Shown: in pieces, positions 42,585-52,800 of the stretch | Layout: the number at the start of each line of letters is the position of its first letter | How positions within the stretch are numbered: position 1 is the first letter of the stretch | Assembly: GCA_937920345.1 (NCBI GenBank) | Contig: CALGVA010000036.1 | Coordinates: forward strand, 129,464 to 193,463 | Source of the DNA: an uncultured Lachnospiraceae bacterium | GTDB taxonomy: Bacteria > Bacillota > Clostridia > Lachnospirales > Lachnospiraceae | Direction: 5' to 3' | DNA: 64,000 nucleotides | Notes under the pieces: model-generated | Databases searched by the model: none | Told to the model about the DNA's origin: nothing | The model's input: the letters and a program-made list of their open reading frames with translations, nothing else | Made by a program: the position numbers and the translations under genes

Positions 42585-43447
42585 TGAAAGGTTCAATGAA
42601 GACAAAAAGAGCGATAAGCAATACGATTACCTATATTGCATTAGTTATAATCAGTATTATATGGTTATTCCCGTTTGTATGTATGTTCTTACAGAGTTTT
42701 CGTTCTATGGACGAAGGCGGCGGCGGTATGGTGGATTACCTGCTGCCGAAACAGTTCTCGCTGGATTCCTACGCATTTCTCTTCAGTGAGGAGAGCAAGT
42801 TTGTACGCTGGTACGGCAACACGCTGATCATTGCATTCTTCGTAGCGGTATTATCGACGATGATGGTATTGTGTGTCAGCTATGCATTATCACGTATGCG
42901 GTTCAAAGGTCGTACCGTATTGATGAGATTCTGGCTGATTCTGGGTATGTTCCCCGGATTCCTTACGATGATCTGTCTGTACTTCCTGCTTAAGCAGTTC
43001 GGACTGACACAGGAGGGTGCGATCCCCGGATTGATCCTAATCGGTGTGGCAAGTTCCGGTATGACATACTATGTGACGAAGGGATATTTTGATACGATCC
43101 CGAAGGCGCTTGATGAGGCTGCGCGAATCGACGGTGCGTCCAGAGCGAGGGTATTCTTCACGATGATTCTGCCGATGTCGAAGCCGATCATCATTTATGC
43201 GCTGTTGACAGCGTTCATGAATCCCTGGTGTGACTATGTGTTCGCTTCCTACGTGGCATTCGGTTATTCCGACAGCTACAACGTAGCGGTTGCTATGCAG
43301 AGATGGGTATGGACCAATGACTATCAGGGTTACTTCACCAGATTCTGTGCGGGCGGTATGTTGATTGCCGTGCCGATTACGATCCTCTTCATGTGCTTGC
43401 AGAAGTACTACGTAGAAGGTGTTACAGGCGGTGCTGTCAAAGGTTAA
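42584..43447 (+). CDS. malG: Maltodextrin ABC transporter permease (MalG-like)
   Basis: A 287-residue protein with six membrane spans. 'YALSRMRFKGR', the EAA loop 'IPKALDEAARIDGASRARVFFTMILPMSKPI' and 'YVEGVTGGAVKG' at the C-terminus are MalG/GanQ features. Translationally coupled to malF. Completes the MalEFG importer with an ATPase encoded elsewhere. Confidence 0.95.
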   Translation: MKGSMKTKRAISNTITYIALVIISIIWLFPFVCMFLQSFRSMDEGGGGMVDYLLPKQFSLDSYAFLFSEESKFVRWYGNTLIIAFFVAVLSTMMVLCVSYALSRMRFKGRTVLMRFWLILGMFPGFLTMICLYFLLKQFGLTQEGAIPGLILIGVASSGMTYYVTKGYFDTIPKALDEAARIDGASRARVFFTMILPMSKPIIIYALLTAFMNPWCDYVFASYVAFGYSDSYNVAVAMQRWVWTNDYQGYFTRFCAGGMLIAVPITILFMCLQKYYVEGVTGGAVKG

Positions 43448-43540
43448 AACATGGATATATGCGAGAACTGCAGAATATGCAGTGGGGTATGTCTAAGTTA
43501 TAGTTGGAAGAATGCCGTCAGGACGGCGGACATTCTTTCC
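43447..43540 (+). repeat. Dispersed two-hairpin intergenic repeat, degenerate copy 2
   Basis: Starts at the malG stop. Hairpin 1 core is ACTGCA-GAATA-TGCAGT, with diverged outer arms. Hairpin 2 starts GGAAGAATGCCGTC and closes with GGACG and CATTCTTTCC. Order and spacing match copies at 35368 and 49679. Confidence 0.55.
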
Positions 43541-43579
43541 GGTTAAATTGAAATTCATGATATGAGCAAATGAATAGAG

Positions 43580-43612
43580 AATGCAGACTGTCTGAGGGCG
43601 GTCTGCATTTTC
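43580..43612 (+). terminator. Terminator-like hairpin before the amylase gene
   Basis: AATGCAGAC (43580-43588) pairs with GTCTGCATT (43601-43609) followed by TTTCC. Separates the importer operon from the amylase gene. Confidence 0.65.
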
Positions 43613-43717
43613 CAGATTAAGGTCTGCGTATTACCATAAAACCGTGAGAGCAATTTGCATTATTTACCTGCGCGGAATTGTAAAACGTGGAACAGCAGAA
43701 AGGAGTGCGACCAGGCA

Positions 43718-45475
43718 ATGAAGAAAAAAACAAGAAAGAAAACCGTACGGTATACTGCACTGTGGATGGCATTGTGCCTGATGTTTGTTACTTCCTGCGG
43801 GAAGACGGAGGCGCCGGGCACGGATTTACAGGCGGACAGCGCGGCAGAGGAAGACAGCGGCGCAGCGGCGGCTGACGGTGCCGGAGAGCCCGGCACACAG
43901 CAGGACGGCGAGACAGGGTCTGAGGGGGATATTACGGATACGATTCCGTTGAATGTGATTGACGATAATTACCGCACTTATTACGAAGTGTTCGTCTATT
44001 CCTTCTATGACAGCGACGGTGACGGGATCGGTGATCTGCAGGGACTGATCTCTAAGCTGGACTATATCAATGACGGGGATGATACCACGGATACGGATTT
44101 AGGGTGCAACGGACTCTGGCTTATGCCGGTACATCCGTCGCCGACTTATCATAAATATGATGTAATAGATTTTTATGATATCGATCCGGTATACGGAACA
44201 CTGGATGACTTTCAGGAACTGCTGGCGGCGTGTGACGAGAGAGGGATCAAGGTGATCATGGATCTGGTGCTGAACCATTCTTCTTCCAAACACCCATGGT
44301 TTCAGGAGGCATGCGCTTATTTGCGGGAACTGGGAGAGGCGGAGCCGAATGCGGCGGACTGCCCTTACTTTGATTACTATCATTTTGCAAAAGAAGAGAA
44401 AGACGGTTACTACAAGGTGCCCGGAACAGACTGGTATTATGAGGGACAGTTCTGGAGCGAGATGCCGGATCTGAATCTGGACTGTGAGGCGCTTCGGGCG
44501 GAGATCGAGAAGATCACCGGGTACTGGCTGGATATGGGCGTGGGCGGTTTTCGTCTGGATGCGGTGAAAGAGTATTACACCGATGGTCAGCAGGAAAATA
44601 TTGAATTTTTGACATGGCTGACTGATGTGGTTAAAGGTCAGAAAGAGGATGCGTATCTGGTAGGAGAGGCATGGGTCAATATCAATGACTATTCCAAATA
44701 TTATGCCAGCGGTATGGACAGCCTGTTTAATTTCGCTTTTTCGGGCGCGGAAGGGGTCATTGCGAAGGTCATGAACGGCACACCGGCGGAGAAATACGGC
44801 GTTACCTGTGCTTCGCTGCACGATACCTTCGGGCAGTATAATGAGAATTATATTGATGCGCCTTTCTACACCAACCATGATATGGCCAGAAGCGTCGGTT
44901 ACTATGTGGGCGAGAACGCGTTAAACCGCGTGAAGATGGCGGGTGCCATGAATTTGTTCATGAGCGGTTCGGCGTTTGTCTACTACGGGGAAGAACTGGG
45001 GATGAAAGGTTCCGGTAAAGACGAGAATAAGCGTGCGCCCATGTATTGGAGCAAAGATCCGGCGATGGAGGGCATGTGCGACGGTCCGGCGGATATGGAA
45101 GACTTCGAGATGAAGTATGACAGCTTGGAAGAGCAGCAGGCGGATGCAGACTCTATCTACCGGTTCTACAAGAAGGCAATTAAAATCAGGAATCAGAATC
45201 CTGAGATTGCAAGAGGAACGGCGGAGTATCTGGAGGAAGTGTCTGCCGACAGGGTGTGCGTGCTGCGCAAGACCTATAACGGCTCGGAGGTGCTGCTTGT
45301 GTTCGTGACCGGTGCGGACAGCGAGACGGTGGATTTGAGCGGTGTTACATTAAACGGCAGTGCCGTGGGCGATGATACCGAAGTGCGGGCGATGCTCACG
45401 ACGGGAGAGGAGCCTGTTACGATGGAGGGCGGTGTGGCGACGCTGCCGGGATATTCGGTGCTGGTTATGAAATAG
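43718..45475 (+). CDS. Secreted lipoprotein alpha-amylase (GH13)
   Basis: A 585-residue protein; ATG 43718 behind GAAAGGAG is preferred over 43655. Lipoprotein signal ending V-T-S-C, then an acidic Ala/Gly/Asp linker. GH13 regions: I 'VIMDLVLNHSS', II 'GGFRLDAVKEYY' (nucleophile Asp), III 'YLVGEAWVN' (acid/base Glu), IV 'FYTNHDMARS' (transition-state Asp). A calcium-type 'SFYDSDGDGIGDLQGLISKLDYI' N-terminal strand and a C-terminal beta domain are present. It hydrolyses starch at the cell surface, feeding MalE. Confidence 0.95.
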   Translation: MKKKTRKKTVRYTALWMALCLMFVTSCGKTEAPGTDLQADSAAEEDSGAAAADGAGEPGTQQDGETGSEGDITDTIPLNVIDDNYRTYYEVFVYSFYDSDGDGIGDLQGLISKLDYINDGDDTTDTDLGCNGLWLMPVHPSPTYHKYDVIDFYDIDPVYGTLDDFQELLAACDERGIKVIMDLVLNHSSSKHPWFQEACAYLRELGEAEPNAADCPYFDYYHFAKEEKDGYYKVPGTDWYYEGQFWSEMPDLNLDCEALRAEIEKITGYWLDMGVGGFRLDAVKEYYTDGQQENIEFLTWLTDVVKGQKEDAYLVGEAWVNINDYSKYYASGMDSLFNFAFSGAEGVIAKVMNGTPAEKYGVTCASLHDTFGQYNENYIDAPFYTNHDMARSVGYYVGENALNRVKMAGAMNLFMSGSAFVYYGEELGMKGSGKDENKRAPMYWSKDPAMEGMCDGPADMEDFEMKYDSLEEQQADADSIYRFYKKAIKIRNQNPEIARGTAEYLEEVSADRVCVLRKTYNGSEVLLVFVTGADSETVDLSGVTLNGSAVGDDTEVRAMLTTGEEPVTMEGGVATLPGYSVLVMK

Positions 45476-45487
45476 AATGCAGAAACA

Positions 45488-45520
45488 AAAACCTCGAAGG
45501 TTCCGTGCCTTCGAGGTTTT
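45488..45520 (+). terminator. Rho-independent terminator after the amylase gene
   Basis: AAACCTCGAAGG / CCTTCGAGGTTTT, perfect stem with a 7-base loop, 12 bases after the stop. The following AT-rich 240 bases up to the convergent gene show no further feature. Confidence 0.92.
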
Positions 45521-45757
45521 CGCTTGTGTAAAAGGGGAATTCTTCCGGAATTGCTATAACCGACTTGACTTCCGTGATCAAGTCTATAAATAATATAATA
45601 CCTTTTTTTGACAGAGTCTATAATTATATTGCAAAAGAATAACATTATATTAGCGAAATAAATCAAAAAAAGGCAAATCTGACTGCTATATGACAAGAAA
45701 ATAAAATTATTTTGACTAAAATATGAACGGTACGCTTTGTCTTACCGGCAGAAAACA

Positions 45758-45784
45758 AAAAATGCCCGAAATACGGGCATTTTT
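45758..45784 (-). terminator. Terminator of the cyclic-nucleotide-domain gene (symmetrical)
   Basis: AAAAATGCCCG and CGGGCATTTTT flank a 5-base loop; both strands end in a T-run, so it can act in either direction. It lies directly after the leftward stop codon at 45786. Confidence 0.9.
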
Positions 45785-45785
45785 A

Positions 45786-48050
45786 TTAATAACCTAGATA
45801 ATCACGCTGACTCTGGATCTCCGGCGGAATCTCGGCACCGATATTCTTAAGCTTCTGGAACAGATTGTCGTAATGATGGATCTTCTGTGCGTTCTTAATG
45901 TCGTAGCGGTCCATAGTTTCCTTATAGAGCGGATTCATCTTCAACTTGTCGCGGATCTCCCTGGAGAACGGACAGTAGGTGAACAGGATGGCACGCGCAA
46001 TCTTATTCAACCTCGGGGAACCGGAGCCCTCAAACAGAACCCATGATACATAATCCCGGATAAACATTTCTTTAAAGCTGTTCTTCGCTTTCTGCATGTT
46101 GAGCTTGATTTTATCCTTGGCATCCGGCGACAGGTCATGGTTTTTCTTATAGAACTGAATATAATCGAAATATTCGCTTGTAAGAGATGCTTCGGAAATA
46201 TCGTTCCATCTTGCACCCTGTACACGTTTGCACATCTCCCAGCGGAAATCGCCGGTCAGTCTGACCAGAATGTTGGTGAGATCTTCCATCTGGAAAATAG
46301 ACACCATCATACGGGAAGGCGTCGTACGCTTACGCCCTTCGATCTCCTGCCACATAACGCCTCTGACACCGATATTCGGCATAAGAATCACGTCGGGAAG
46401 TATCTCTACACTGATATACTCTTTACCAATACCGAGTTTCGGGTTGGTGTAGATCATCTCACGGTAATATGCGCTGAAGTCAATAGAGCGAACCTGATCA
46501 AAGGTCTGTACTACCCGGTCAGCGGATACAAGCGAAGTATTCAGATCTTTCAGAATATTATGCTCTGAAAAGATCGGGCAGAAGCTGCTGATTCGTCCGA
46601 AGGTGATCTTGTTGACAGACTGGAACATATTGTTGAGCTCGAACAGTACCTGCTTTTCTTTGTCCTTGAGCATGGTGGTTTCTTCTGCCGCGCTGATCTT
46701 ACCGGTAATCTTGAGTTCGTGCACGTAAGCCTGATAGTCGTTATCGAACTCGTTACGGCTGGGCGTCTTCTTGCCTTCATAGATGGCATGCAGCCATTCG
46801 TAGATCGTGTACACTTTTCTGGAAGGGTCTGAAGGCAGCTTATCTACAATAGAGTAAAGATATGCTGCGTTTTCCATGCCGGCAAGTTTTTCATCTACAT
46901 AACCGAAGTTAAAGAACATTTTCAGTATCTTGGGCACGTCGAAATCCTGCAGGCTGCGTACGAATGCCTTTTCGTAGATCACATAGAACAGCTTGGTGAT
47001 GGTCAGACGCAGTCTTCTGGAAGAATCGTCGGAATTGTTCTTGTCAGTCAGCTTACTGTACTGCGCCACGGCGTTGCGGAAGTCGTTCGCATCCTCTTCA
47101 CTGACTTTCGCATAGGCTAAAATGGTGTTCATAGAGTCTATGACATCCGGAACATCATCCGGTTTCGTCTCATCGTCGGAAGCGTTTTCCGTATACTGAT
47201 CCAGGGAATTAAGGCGTTCGCGGTATTCGGCGACACGTTCCTGATACATATCCTTGTCGATGGAAGCCTGACTTTCCAACTGAATCATCATGGTGGAGAT
47301 CGCCGCAATCAGCGTGGTGGAATCATCCGCGTGTGCGCCGATCTTATAGAGCAGTGATGCATACAGATCGAAGAAATCCAGCCGGTTTTCACTCATTAAC
47401 AGGTTAATGATTTCAGATTTATAATCATACATAACACGGCATACGGATATTACCTCGTACACGTCCTGACTCGCCTTGCGCAGGAGACCCTGCAGGAAAT
47501 CCGGGTCCTGTGATTTGATGGGCGTCCCCGTGACCAGCGTGCGGAGCTGGGTGTAGTAGCCGCCGAGCCAGACAGCGATATCTTCTTCCAGAACGAGTTC
47601 CGACAGGGTCTCTAAGCCGGGCAGCGTTCTGGCTGAAATATTGTGCTTGGTACAGAAAGACAGATATTCGGAATAACTGTCTGTCAGATAGTGATAGAAA
47701 TTATCGCAGTCAAAACGTGCCAGTTCATACTGGTCAAGAATTTCCTGAAACTGCTTGAACATGGATGCGACGATCCGCTGTGCCATATCGGGATTGGCAT
47801 GCAGGATGCCGGAAAGCTGCGCCGTGCTGAAAGGATAGGATGCAACGGAGGAAGCCTCTTCCGTCTGATAAGTGATGAAGTGTGAATCAAAGAAGAGCTC
47901 ACAGGCTCCGATCACATCTCCCTTATATAAGTAAAACTCACCGCCGGGATAGGTGGCGCGGACAGTCCCCTTCGCGATCACGTGCAGTGCATTGATCGCC
48001 TGTTCGCTTTGTACCAGGATGGTTCCCGCAGAATATTCTTTTACAGCCAT
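45786..48050 (-). CDS. Cyclic-nucleotide-binding-domain protein with a large unknown C-terminal region
   Basis: A 754-residue cytoplasmic protein, start 48050 behind GGGGGTATATT. Residues 1-130 form a cNMP-binding (CRP-type) beta-roll: 'YSAGTILVQSEQAINALHVIAKGTVRATYPGGEFYLYKGDVIGACELF'; the arginine-containing phosphate-binding cassette is not obvious. No helix-turn-helix follows. About 600 residues of mostly helical, charged sequence with no motif I know make up the rest, including 'KRTTPSRMMVSIFQMEDLTNILVRLTGDFRWEMCKRVQGARW'. It may be a signalling or scaffold protein. Monocistronic and divergent from the next gene. Confidence 0.8.
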   Translation of the reverse strand: MAVKEYSAGTILVQSEQAINALHVIAKGTVRATYPGGEFYLYKGDVIGACELFFDSHFITYQTEEASSVASYPFSTAQLSGILHANPDMAQRIVASMFKQFQEILDQYELARFDCDNFYHYLTDSYSEYLSFCTKHNISARTLPGLETLSELVLEEDIAVWLGGYYTQLRTLVTGTPIKSQDPDFLQGLLRKASQDVYEVISVCRVMYDYKSEIINLLMSENRLDFFDLYASLLYKIGAHADDSTTLIAAISTMMIQLESQASIDKDMYQERVAEYRERLNSLDQYTENASDDETKPDDVPDVIDSMNTILAYAKVSEEDANDFRNAVAQYSKLTDKNNSDDSSRRLRLTITKLFYVIYEKAFVRSLQDFDVPKILKMFFNFGYVDEKLAGMENAAYLYSIVDKLPSDPSRKVYTIYEWLHAIYEGKKTPSRNEFDNDYQAYVHELKITGKISAAEETTMLKDKEKQVLFELNNMFQSVNKITFGRISSFCPIFSEHNILKDLNTSLVSADRVVQTFDQVRSIDFSAYYREMIYTNPKLGIGKEYISVEILPDVILMPNIGVRGVMWQEIEGRKRTTPSRMMVSIFQMEDLTNILVRLTGDFRWEMCKRVQGARWNDISEASLTSEYFDYIQFYKKNHDLSPDAKDKIKLNMQKAKNSFKEMFIRDYVSWVLFEGSGSPRLNKIARAILFTYCPFSREIRDKLKMNPLYKETMDRYDIKNAQKIHHYDNLFQKLKNIGAEIPPEIQSQRDYLGY

Positions 48051-48326
48051 AATATACCCCCTTGATCTGCTGATTGCTACTATTTTTTAGTTTACTACGA
48101 TTGCGCGATAATTACAAGAAAGAATGGGAAATGCGGCACTATTCTTATATGATTGATGTGAATTGAAACAAATAAGCAATTTGCACAAGAATATTGAAGG
48201 TATTTTGTGCTGTACTTTTAAGGAAAGTATGCTAGAATAATATGACGGATATGTCGAAAAGATGGTTGACTAAAGATTTGACAGGGATGTCATGTTAAGA
48301 TTTACATGTCAGGAAAGGTAATGTCG

Positions 48327-48845
48327 ATGGAAAAGGGAGAAGTCGGATACGGACAACAGCGGGATGAGATTGCATACAGACAGCATCAGGACGATATTGA
48401 ATACAGACGGCAGGTGGTCAATACCTATAAGCCGGATGTGGAGAGGCTGATCCGCTATCTTCCGTGGCTGGAGGAAAAGGCGGGGCACAATGTGGCGGAG
48501 ACGTTCGAGGGATCCGGGATCAAAGGCAGCTCGATTACTTTTCCGGTATATGACGGCACGTTGATGAGCTTTATCAAAGAACTGCAGCGGACAACGCTTT
48601 TGGACCGCAATTACCCGTATATCTATTCAAGACACAGAATACGGACGCTGCAGGACGAATTTAAGATGATTGACCGGGCTGGTATTAAGGATATGGATAT
48701 TCTGAAAGGTATCCTGTCCAAATATGCGCTGGGCGGGATGACGAAGGCCAGATTGTGGTCGGAGGCAGTATACAACAGTATCTTTCTGAGGGTGATACGC
48801 AAGATGAAAGAAAATCTGGAATACTGGGATAAACCGATGGTATGA
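48327..48845 (+). CDS. Protein of unknown function (172 aa)
   Basis: ATG 48327 is chosen because AGGAAAGG lies 9 bases before it; ATGs at 48306 and 48321 are too close to or before that site. A charged N-terminus ('YGQQRDEIAYRQHQDDIEYRRQVVNTY') is followed by 'DVERLIRYLPWLEEKAGHNVAETFEGSGIKGSSITFPVYDGTLMSFIKELQRTTLLDRNYPYIYSRHRI', a pattern I recall from clostridial proteins of unknown function. A divergent 276-bp gap precedes it, in which I see no confident promoter. Confidence 0.65.
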   Translation: MEKGEVGYGQQRDEIAYRQHQDDIEYRRQVVNTYKPDVERLIRYLPWLEEKAGHNVAETFEGSGIKGSSITFPVYDGTLMSFIKELQRTTLLDRNYPYIYSRHRIRTLQDEFKMIDRAGIKDMDILKGILSKYALGGMTKARLWSEAVYNSIFLRVIRKMKENLEYWDKPMV

Positions 48846-48989
48846 CTAATATGGTCAATTAGGAGCGGCATAAGACGACAGAGACATCAGCAGTATTATA
48901 TATAGAAGGCGGGCAGACTGCTGTGAACAGCGGGTCGGCAGCCGGCTGCGTTAAGTAAGAATGAAGAAGGAGAAGGAAACAGGAGAAAC

Positions 48990-49577
48990 ATGGGAGAAAA
49001 ATCAGCGCAGAAGAAACAATATATTCTGAATACCGCAAGATCGGTATTTGTGGAGAAAGGGTTTAAGAATGTGACGATGAAGGACATCGTGGAGGCGTGT
49101 GAGATCAGCCGCGGCGGACTGTACTTGTATTTCGACAGTACGGAGCAGATACTCATGGAGATCCTGCAGATGGAGGCGCAGGAGACGGACGATGTCTTTA
49201 CGGATCATATATCGGAAGAGGATACGGCGGCGGATATCCTGACCCTGTTTCTCAAGGAACAGAAGAAAGAACTGCTGCAGAAAAAGAATAATTTGACCGT
49301 TGCGGTCTACGAATATTTCTTCGCGCATAAATCGACTGATAAGAACAACATGCTGCACAAGCAGTTTGACGCAGGTGTCAGGGTACTGGAAAAGCTCATA
49401 CAGGCCGGAATCGCCAGCGGAGAGTTCTACTGTGAGGATCCGAGAGGGGCGGCGACCAACATCATGTATGTGCTGGAGGGCATGAAGATCAATGCGCAGA
49501 CTTTCGGCATCACGGAGAAGATGGTGGATGAACAGCTGCTGTATATCATGCAGGGGCTGTTTGTGGAGTTTGAGTGA
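48990..49577 (+). CDS. TetR-family transcriptional regulator
   Basis: A 195-residue protein from ATG 48990 (GGAGAAGGAAACAGG). N-terminal helix-turn-helix 'KKQYILNTARSVFVEKGFKNVTMKDIVEACEISRGGLYLYFDSTEQILMEIL' is a textbook TetR DNA-binding domain; the helical C-terminal half is variable. No obvious target gene is adjacent: the upstream gene is unknown and purL has its own leader. Ends with a strong terminator. Confidence 0.93.
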   Translation: MGEKSAQKKQYILNTARSVFVEKGFKNVTMKDIVEACEISRGGLYLYFDSTEQILMEILQMEAQETDDVFTDHISEEDTAADILTLFLKEQKKELLQKKNNLTVAVYEYFFAHKSTDKNNMLHKQFDAGVRVLEKLIQAGIASGEFYCEDPRGAATNIMYVLEGMKINAQTFGITEKMVDEQLLYIMQGLFVEFE

Positions 49578-49585
49578 CAGAGAAT

Positions 49586-49623
49586 CCCGCATAGTCTGAT
49601 AAAACAGACTATGCGGGTTTTTT
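49586..49623 (+). terminator. Strong rho-independent terminator
   Basis: CCCGCATAGTCTG and CAGACTATGCGGG form a perfect 13-bp stem with loop ATAAAA and a T6 run, 8 bases after the TetR stop. Confidence 0.95.
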
Positions 49624-49678
49624 ACGGGAAATTAATCAAAAACTCTGATTGAAATGTGAGAGATTGTTTGGCATAATA

Positions 49679-49813
49679 GAACATGAAGTTATACTAGGAC
49701 ATTAAAATACAATGTCCAAGTACAACTACGTCATGTTCAGAAGAATGCAAAGAGCATGCATTTTCCCGTGAAGTTGCAAAATGCATAGTTAAGAACTACT
49801 GCGTCATGTTCAT
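49679..49813 (+). repeat. Dispersed two-hairpin intergenic repeat, copy 3 plus partial copy
   Basis: Hairpin 1 (49679-49738): GAACATGA/TCATGTTC, AGTT/AACT, TACT/AGTA and GGACATT/AATGTCC around loop AAAATAC. Hairpin 2 (49739-49766) pairs AGAAGAATGCA with TGCATTTTC. A truncated second copy of hairpin 1 follows (49768-49813, ending in CGTCATGTTC). It lies in the purL leader region; no purine riboswitch consensus was seen. Confidence 0.7.
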
Positions 49814-49861
49814 GGCACAACGAAACGTAACGGCAGGCAGTAAATTAAGGAGAAGAGCAGA

Positions 49862-52800
49862 ATGGGAAACGTAAAGCGCATTTATGTGGAGAAGAAGGAG
49901 CCTTTCGCGGTCAAGGCGAAGGAACTGCAGGAAGAGATCGGGAGTTATCTCGGGATTGACGGTGTGAAAGAGGTCCGGGTACTGATCCGCTATGATGTGG
50001 AGAATTTGTCGGAGGAAGTTTTTGAGAAGGCGTGCAGGACTGTTTTTTCGGAGCCGCCGGTGGATATCTTATATGAAGAGACGATTCAGATTCCGGCAGA
50101 CGGAAAGGTTTTCAGCGTGGAATACCTGCCGGGACAGTTTGATCAGAGAGCGGATTCTGCGGTTCAGTGCGTAAAATTTCTGAAGGAAGACGAAGAGCCG
50201 ATTATCAGGACAGCGGTTACATATTTAATAACGGGTGATATGTCCGATGAGGAGTTCGGAAGAATCAAGGCATACTGCATTAACCCTGTGGATTCCAGAG
50301 AAACGGACATGGTGAAACCGGACACTCTTGTCACTGTTTATGATGAGCCTGCTGATGTGGCGGTGTTTGAGAATATGCCGGAGCGGCAAGATTTTATTGA
50401 TATGCCGCAGGCGGAGCTGAAAGAACTTTATGATTCCTTAGGTCTGGCCATGACCTTTAAGGATTTCTTACATATACAGAATTATTTTGCCGGGGAAGAG
50501 AAGCGTAATCCTACCATGACGGAGATCCGCGTGCTGGATACATACTGGTCGGATCACTGCCGCCACACCACTTTTTCCACGGAATTGAAGAAAGTGGATT
50601 TTGCGGAAGGCTTTTATCAGAAGCCGATTAAGGATACTTATGAGAATTATCTTGCCGTCAGGGATGAGATTTTTGCGGGCAGACAGGACAAGTTCGTCTG
50701 TCTGATGGATCTGGCACTGATGGCTATGCGTAAGTTAAAGAAGGACGGGAAGCTGGATGACATGGAGGAATCCGACGAGATCAATGCCTGCTCGGTGGTG
50801 GTTCCTGTGGAGATGGATTACGGTGACCGGAAGGTGACGGAGGAGTGGCTTGTCTTTTTCAAGAATGAGACCCACAACCATCCTACGGAGATCGAGCCTT
50901 TCGGCGGGGCGGCGACGTGTCTTGGCGGCGCGATCCGTGATCCCTTGTCGGGACGCGGTTATGTGTATCAGGCGATGCGCGTGACGGGTGCAGCTGATCC
51001 TACGGTGCCGGTGTCGGAGACGCTTAAGGGCAAGCTGTCCCAGAAGAAGCTGGTGCGCGGGGCGGCGAGCGGTTATTCGTCCTACGGCAATCAGATCGGA
51101 CTTGCGACCGGACTGGTCAAGGAGATTTATCATCCTGATTATGTGGCAAAGAGAATGGAGATCGGTGCGGTGATGGGTGCGGCGCCGAGAAAGAATGTTA
51201 TCCGTGAGACATCTGATCCTGACGATATCATAATTCTTCTGGGCGGCAGAACCGGACGTGACGGCTGCGGCGGCGCGACGGGTTCCTCCAAAGTGCACAC
51301 GGAGAGTTCCATCGAGACCTGCGGCGCGGAGGTGCAGAAGGGTAATGCGCCCACGGAGCGTAAGATTCAGAGACTGTTCAGGCGCGAAGAGGTCAGCAGG
51401 CTGATCAAGAAATGTAACGATTTCGGTGCGGGCGGTGTGTCTGTGGCGATCGGCGAACTGGCGGACGGTCTTGTGGTGGATCTCGATAAAGTACCGAAGA
51501 AGTATGCGGGTCTGGACGGTACGGAACTGGCGATCTCGGAATCACAGGAGAGAATGGCGGTTGTGGTAGCGCCGAAAGACGTGGAGGCTTTCTTAGGCTA
51601 TGCGGCGCAGGAGAATCTGGAAGCGGTAGAGGTTGCGGTCGTGACGAAAGAGCCGAGACTGGTACTTAGATGGCGCGGCAAGGAGATTGTCAATATTTCC
51701 AGAGCGTTCCTGGATACCAACGGCGCCCATCAGGAGACCGCCGTTGCGGTGGACATGCCGGAGGAAAAAGAAAACTATCTGAAGAAGATCGCGACGCCTG
51801 CCGTTGCAGATGCGGTGGCAGCGGGGGATGTCAGGAAGGCGTGGCTGACGCTTCTGCATGATTTGAATGTGTGCTCGCAAAAAGGTCTGGTTGAGATGTT
51901 TGATGCATCCATCGGCGCGGGCAGCGTATACATGCCTTACGGCGGTAAATATCAGTTGACGGAAACCCAGGCGATGATTGCTAAACTGCCTGTATTAAAA
52001 GGAAAAACAGATACCGTGACGATGATGAGTTACGGTTTTGATCCTTATCTGTCCAGTTGGAGTCCATATCACGGCGCAATCTATGCCGTGACGGAGTCTA
52101 TGGCGAAAATCGTGGCAAACGGCGGAGATTATAAGACGATCCGCTTTACGTTCCAGGAGTATTTCAGGAGAATGAGCGAGGAGCCTGGCCGCTGGAGCCA
52201 GCCTTTTGCGGCGCTGCTTGGCGCGTATGACGCACAGATGGGATACGGGCTGCCTTCCATCGGCGGCAAGGACTCCATGTCCGGCACATTCAATGAGATT
52301 GACGTGCCGCCCACACTCGTTTCCTTTGCGGTGGATATCAGCAAACAGGGTAATATCGTGACGCCGGAGCTTAAGAAGGCGGGCAATAAGCTGGTACGTT
52401 TCCACATTGCGAAGAACGAGTATGATCTGCCGGTATATGAAAATGTTATGCACGTATATGATACGATTCTGACACTTGTGTCACAGAAAAAGATTGTTGC
52501 GGCGTATGCGCTTGATGCGAAAGGCGCTGCGGCGGCGATCGGCAAGATGGCGTTCGGCAATAAACTGGGCGTGACTGTGGAGAGCGGTCTGGCTGCGGAG
52601 AAGCTTTTTGATAACGGATTGGGGGAAATTCTGGCTGAAATGCCGGCGGAGGCAGTTGCGGAGCTGGCGGCAGGAGCAGAGAAGAGAGCGGCAGATGACG
52701 GAGCCAGCCGTGTAAACTACACTGTTATCGGTACGGTGACTGACGAACCGGCATTTGTCTATGGCGATGTGAAGATCACCATGGAGGAAGCGCTGTCCGC

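Noticed and set aside
49679..49813. Purine riboswitch in the purL leader
   Set aside because: The hairpins belong to the dispersed repeat family; the conserved purine-riboswitch loop and core sequences were not found.
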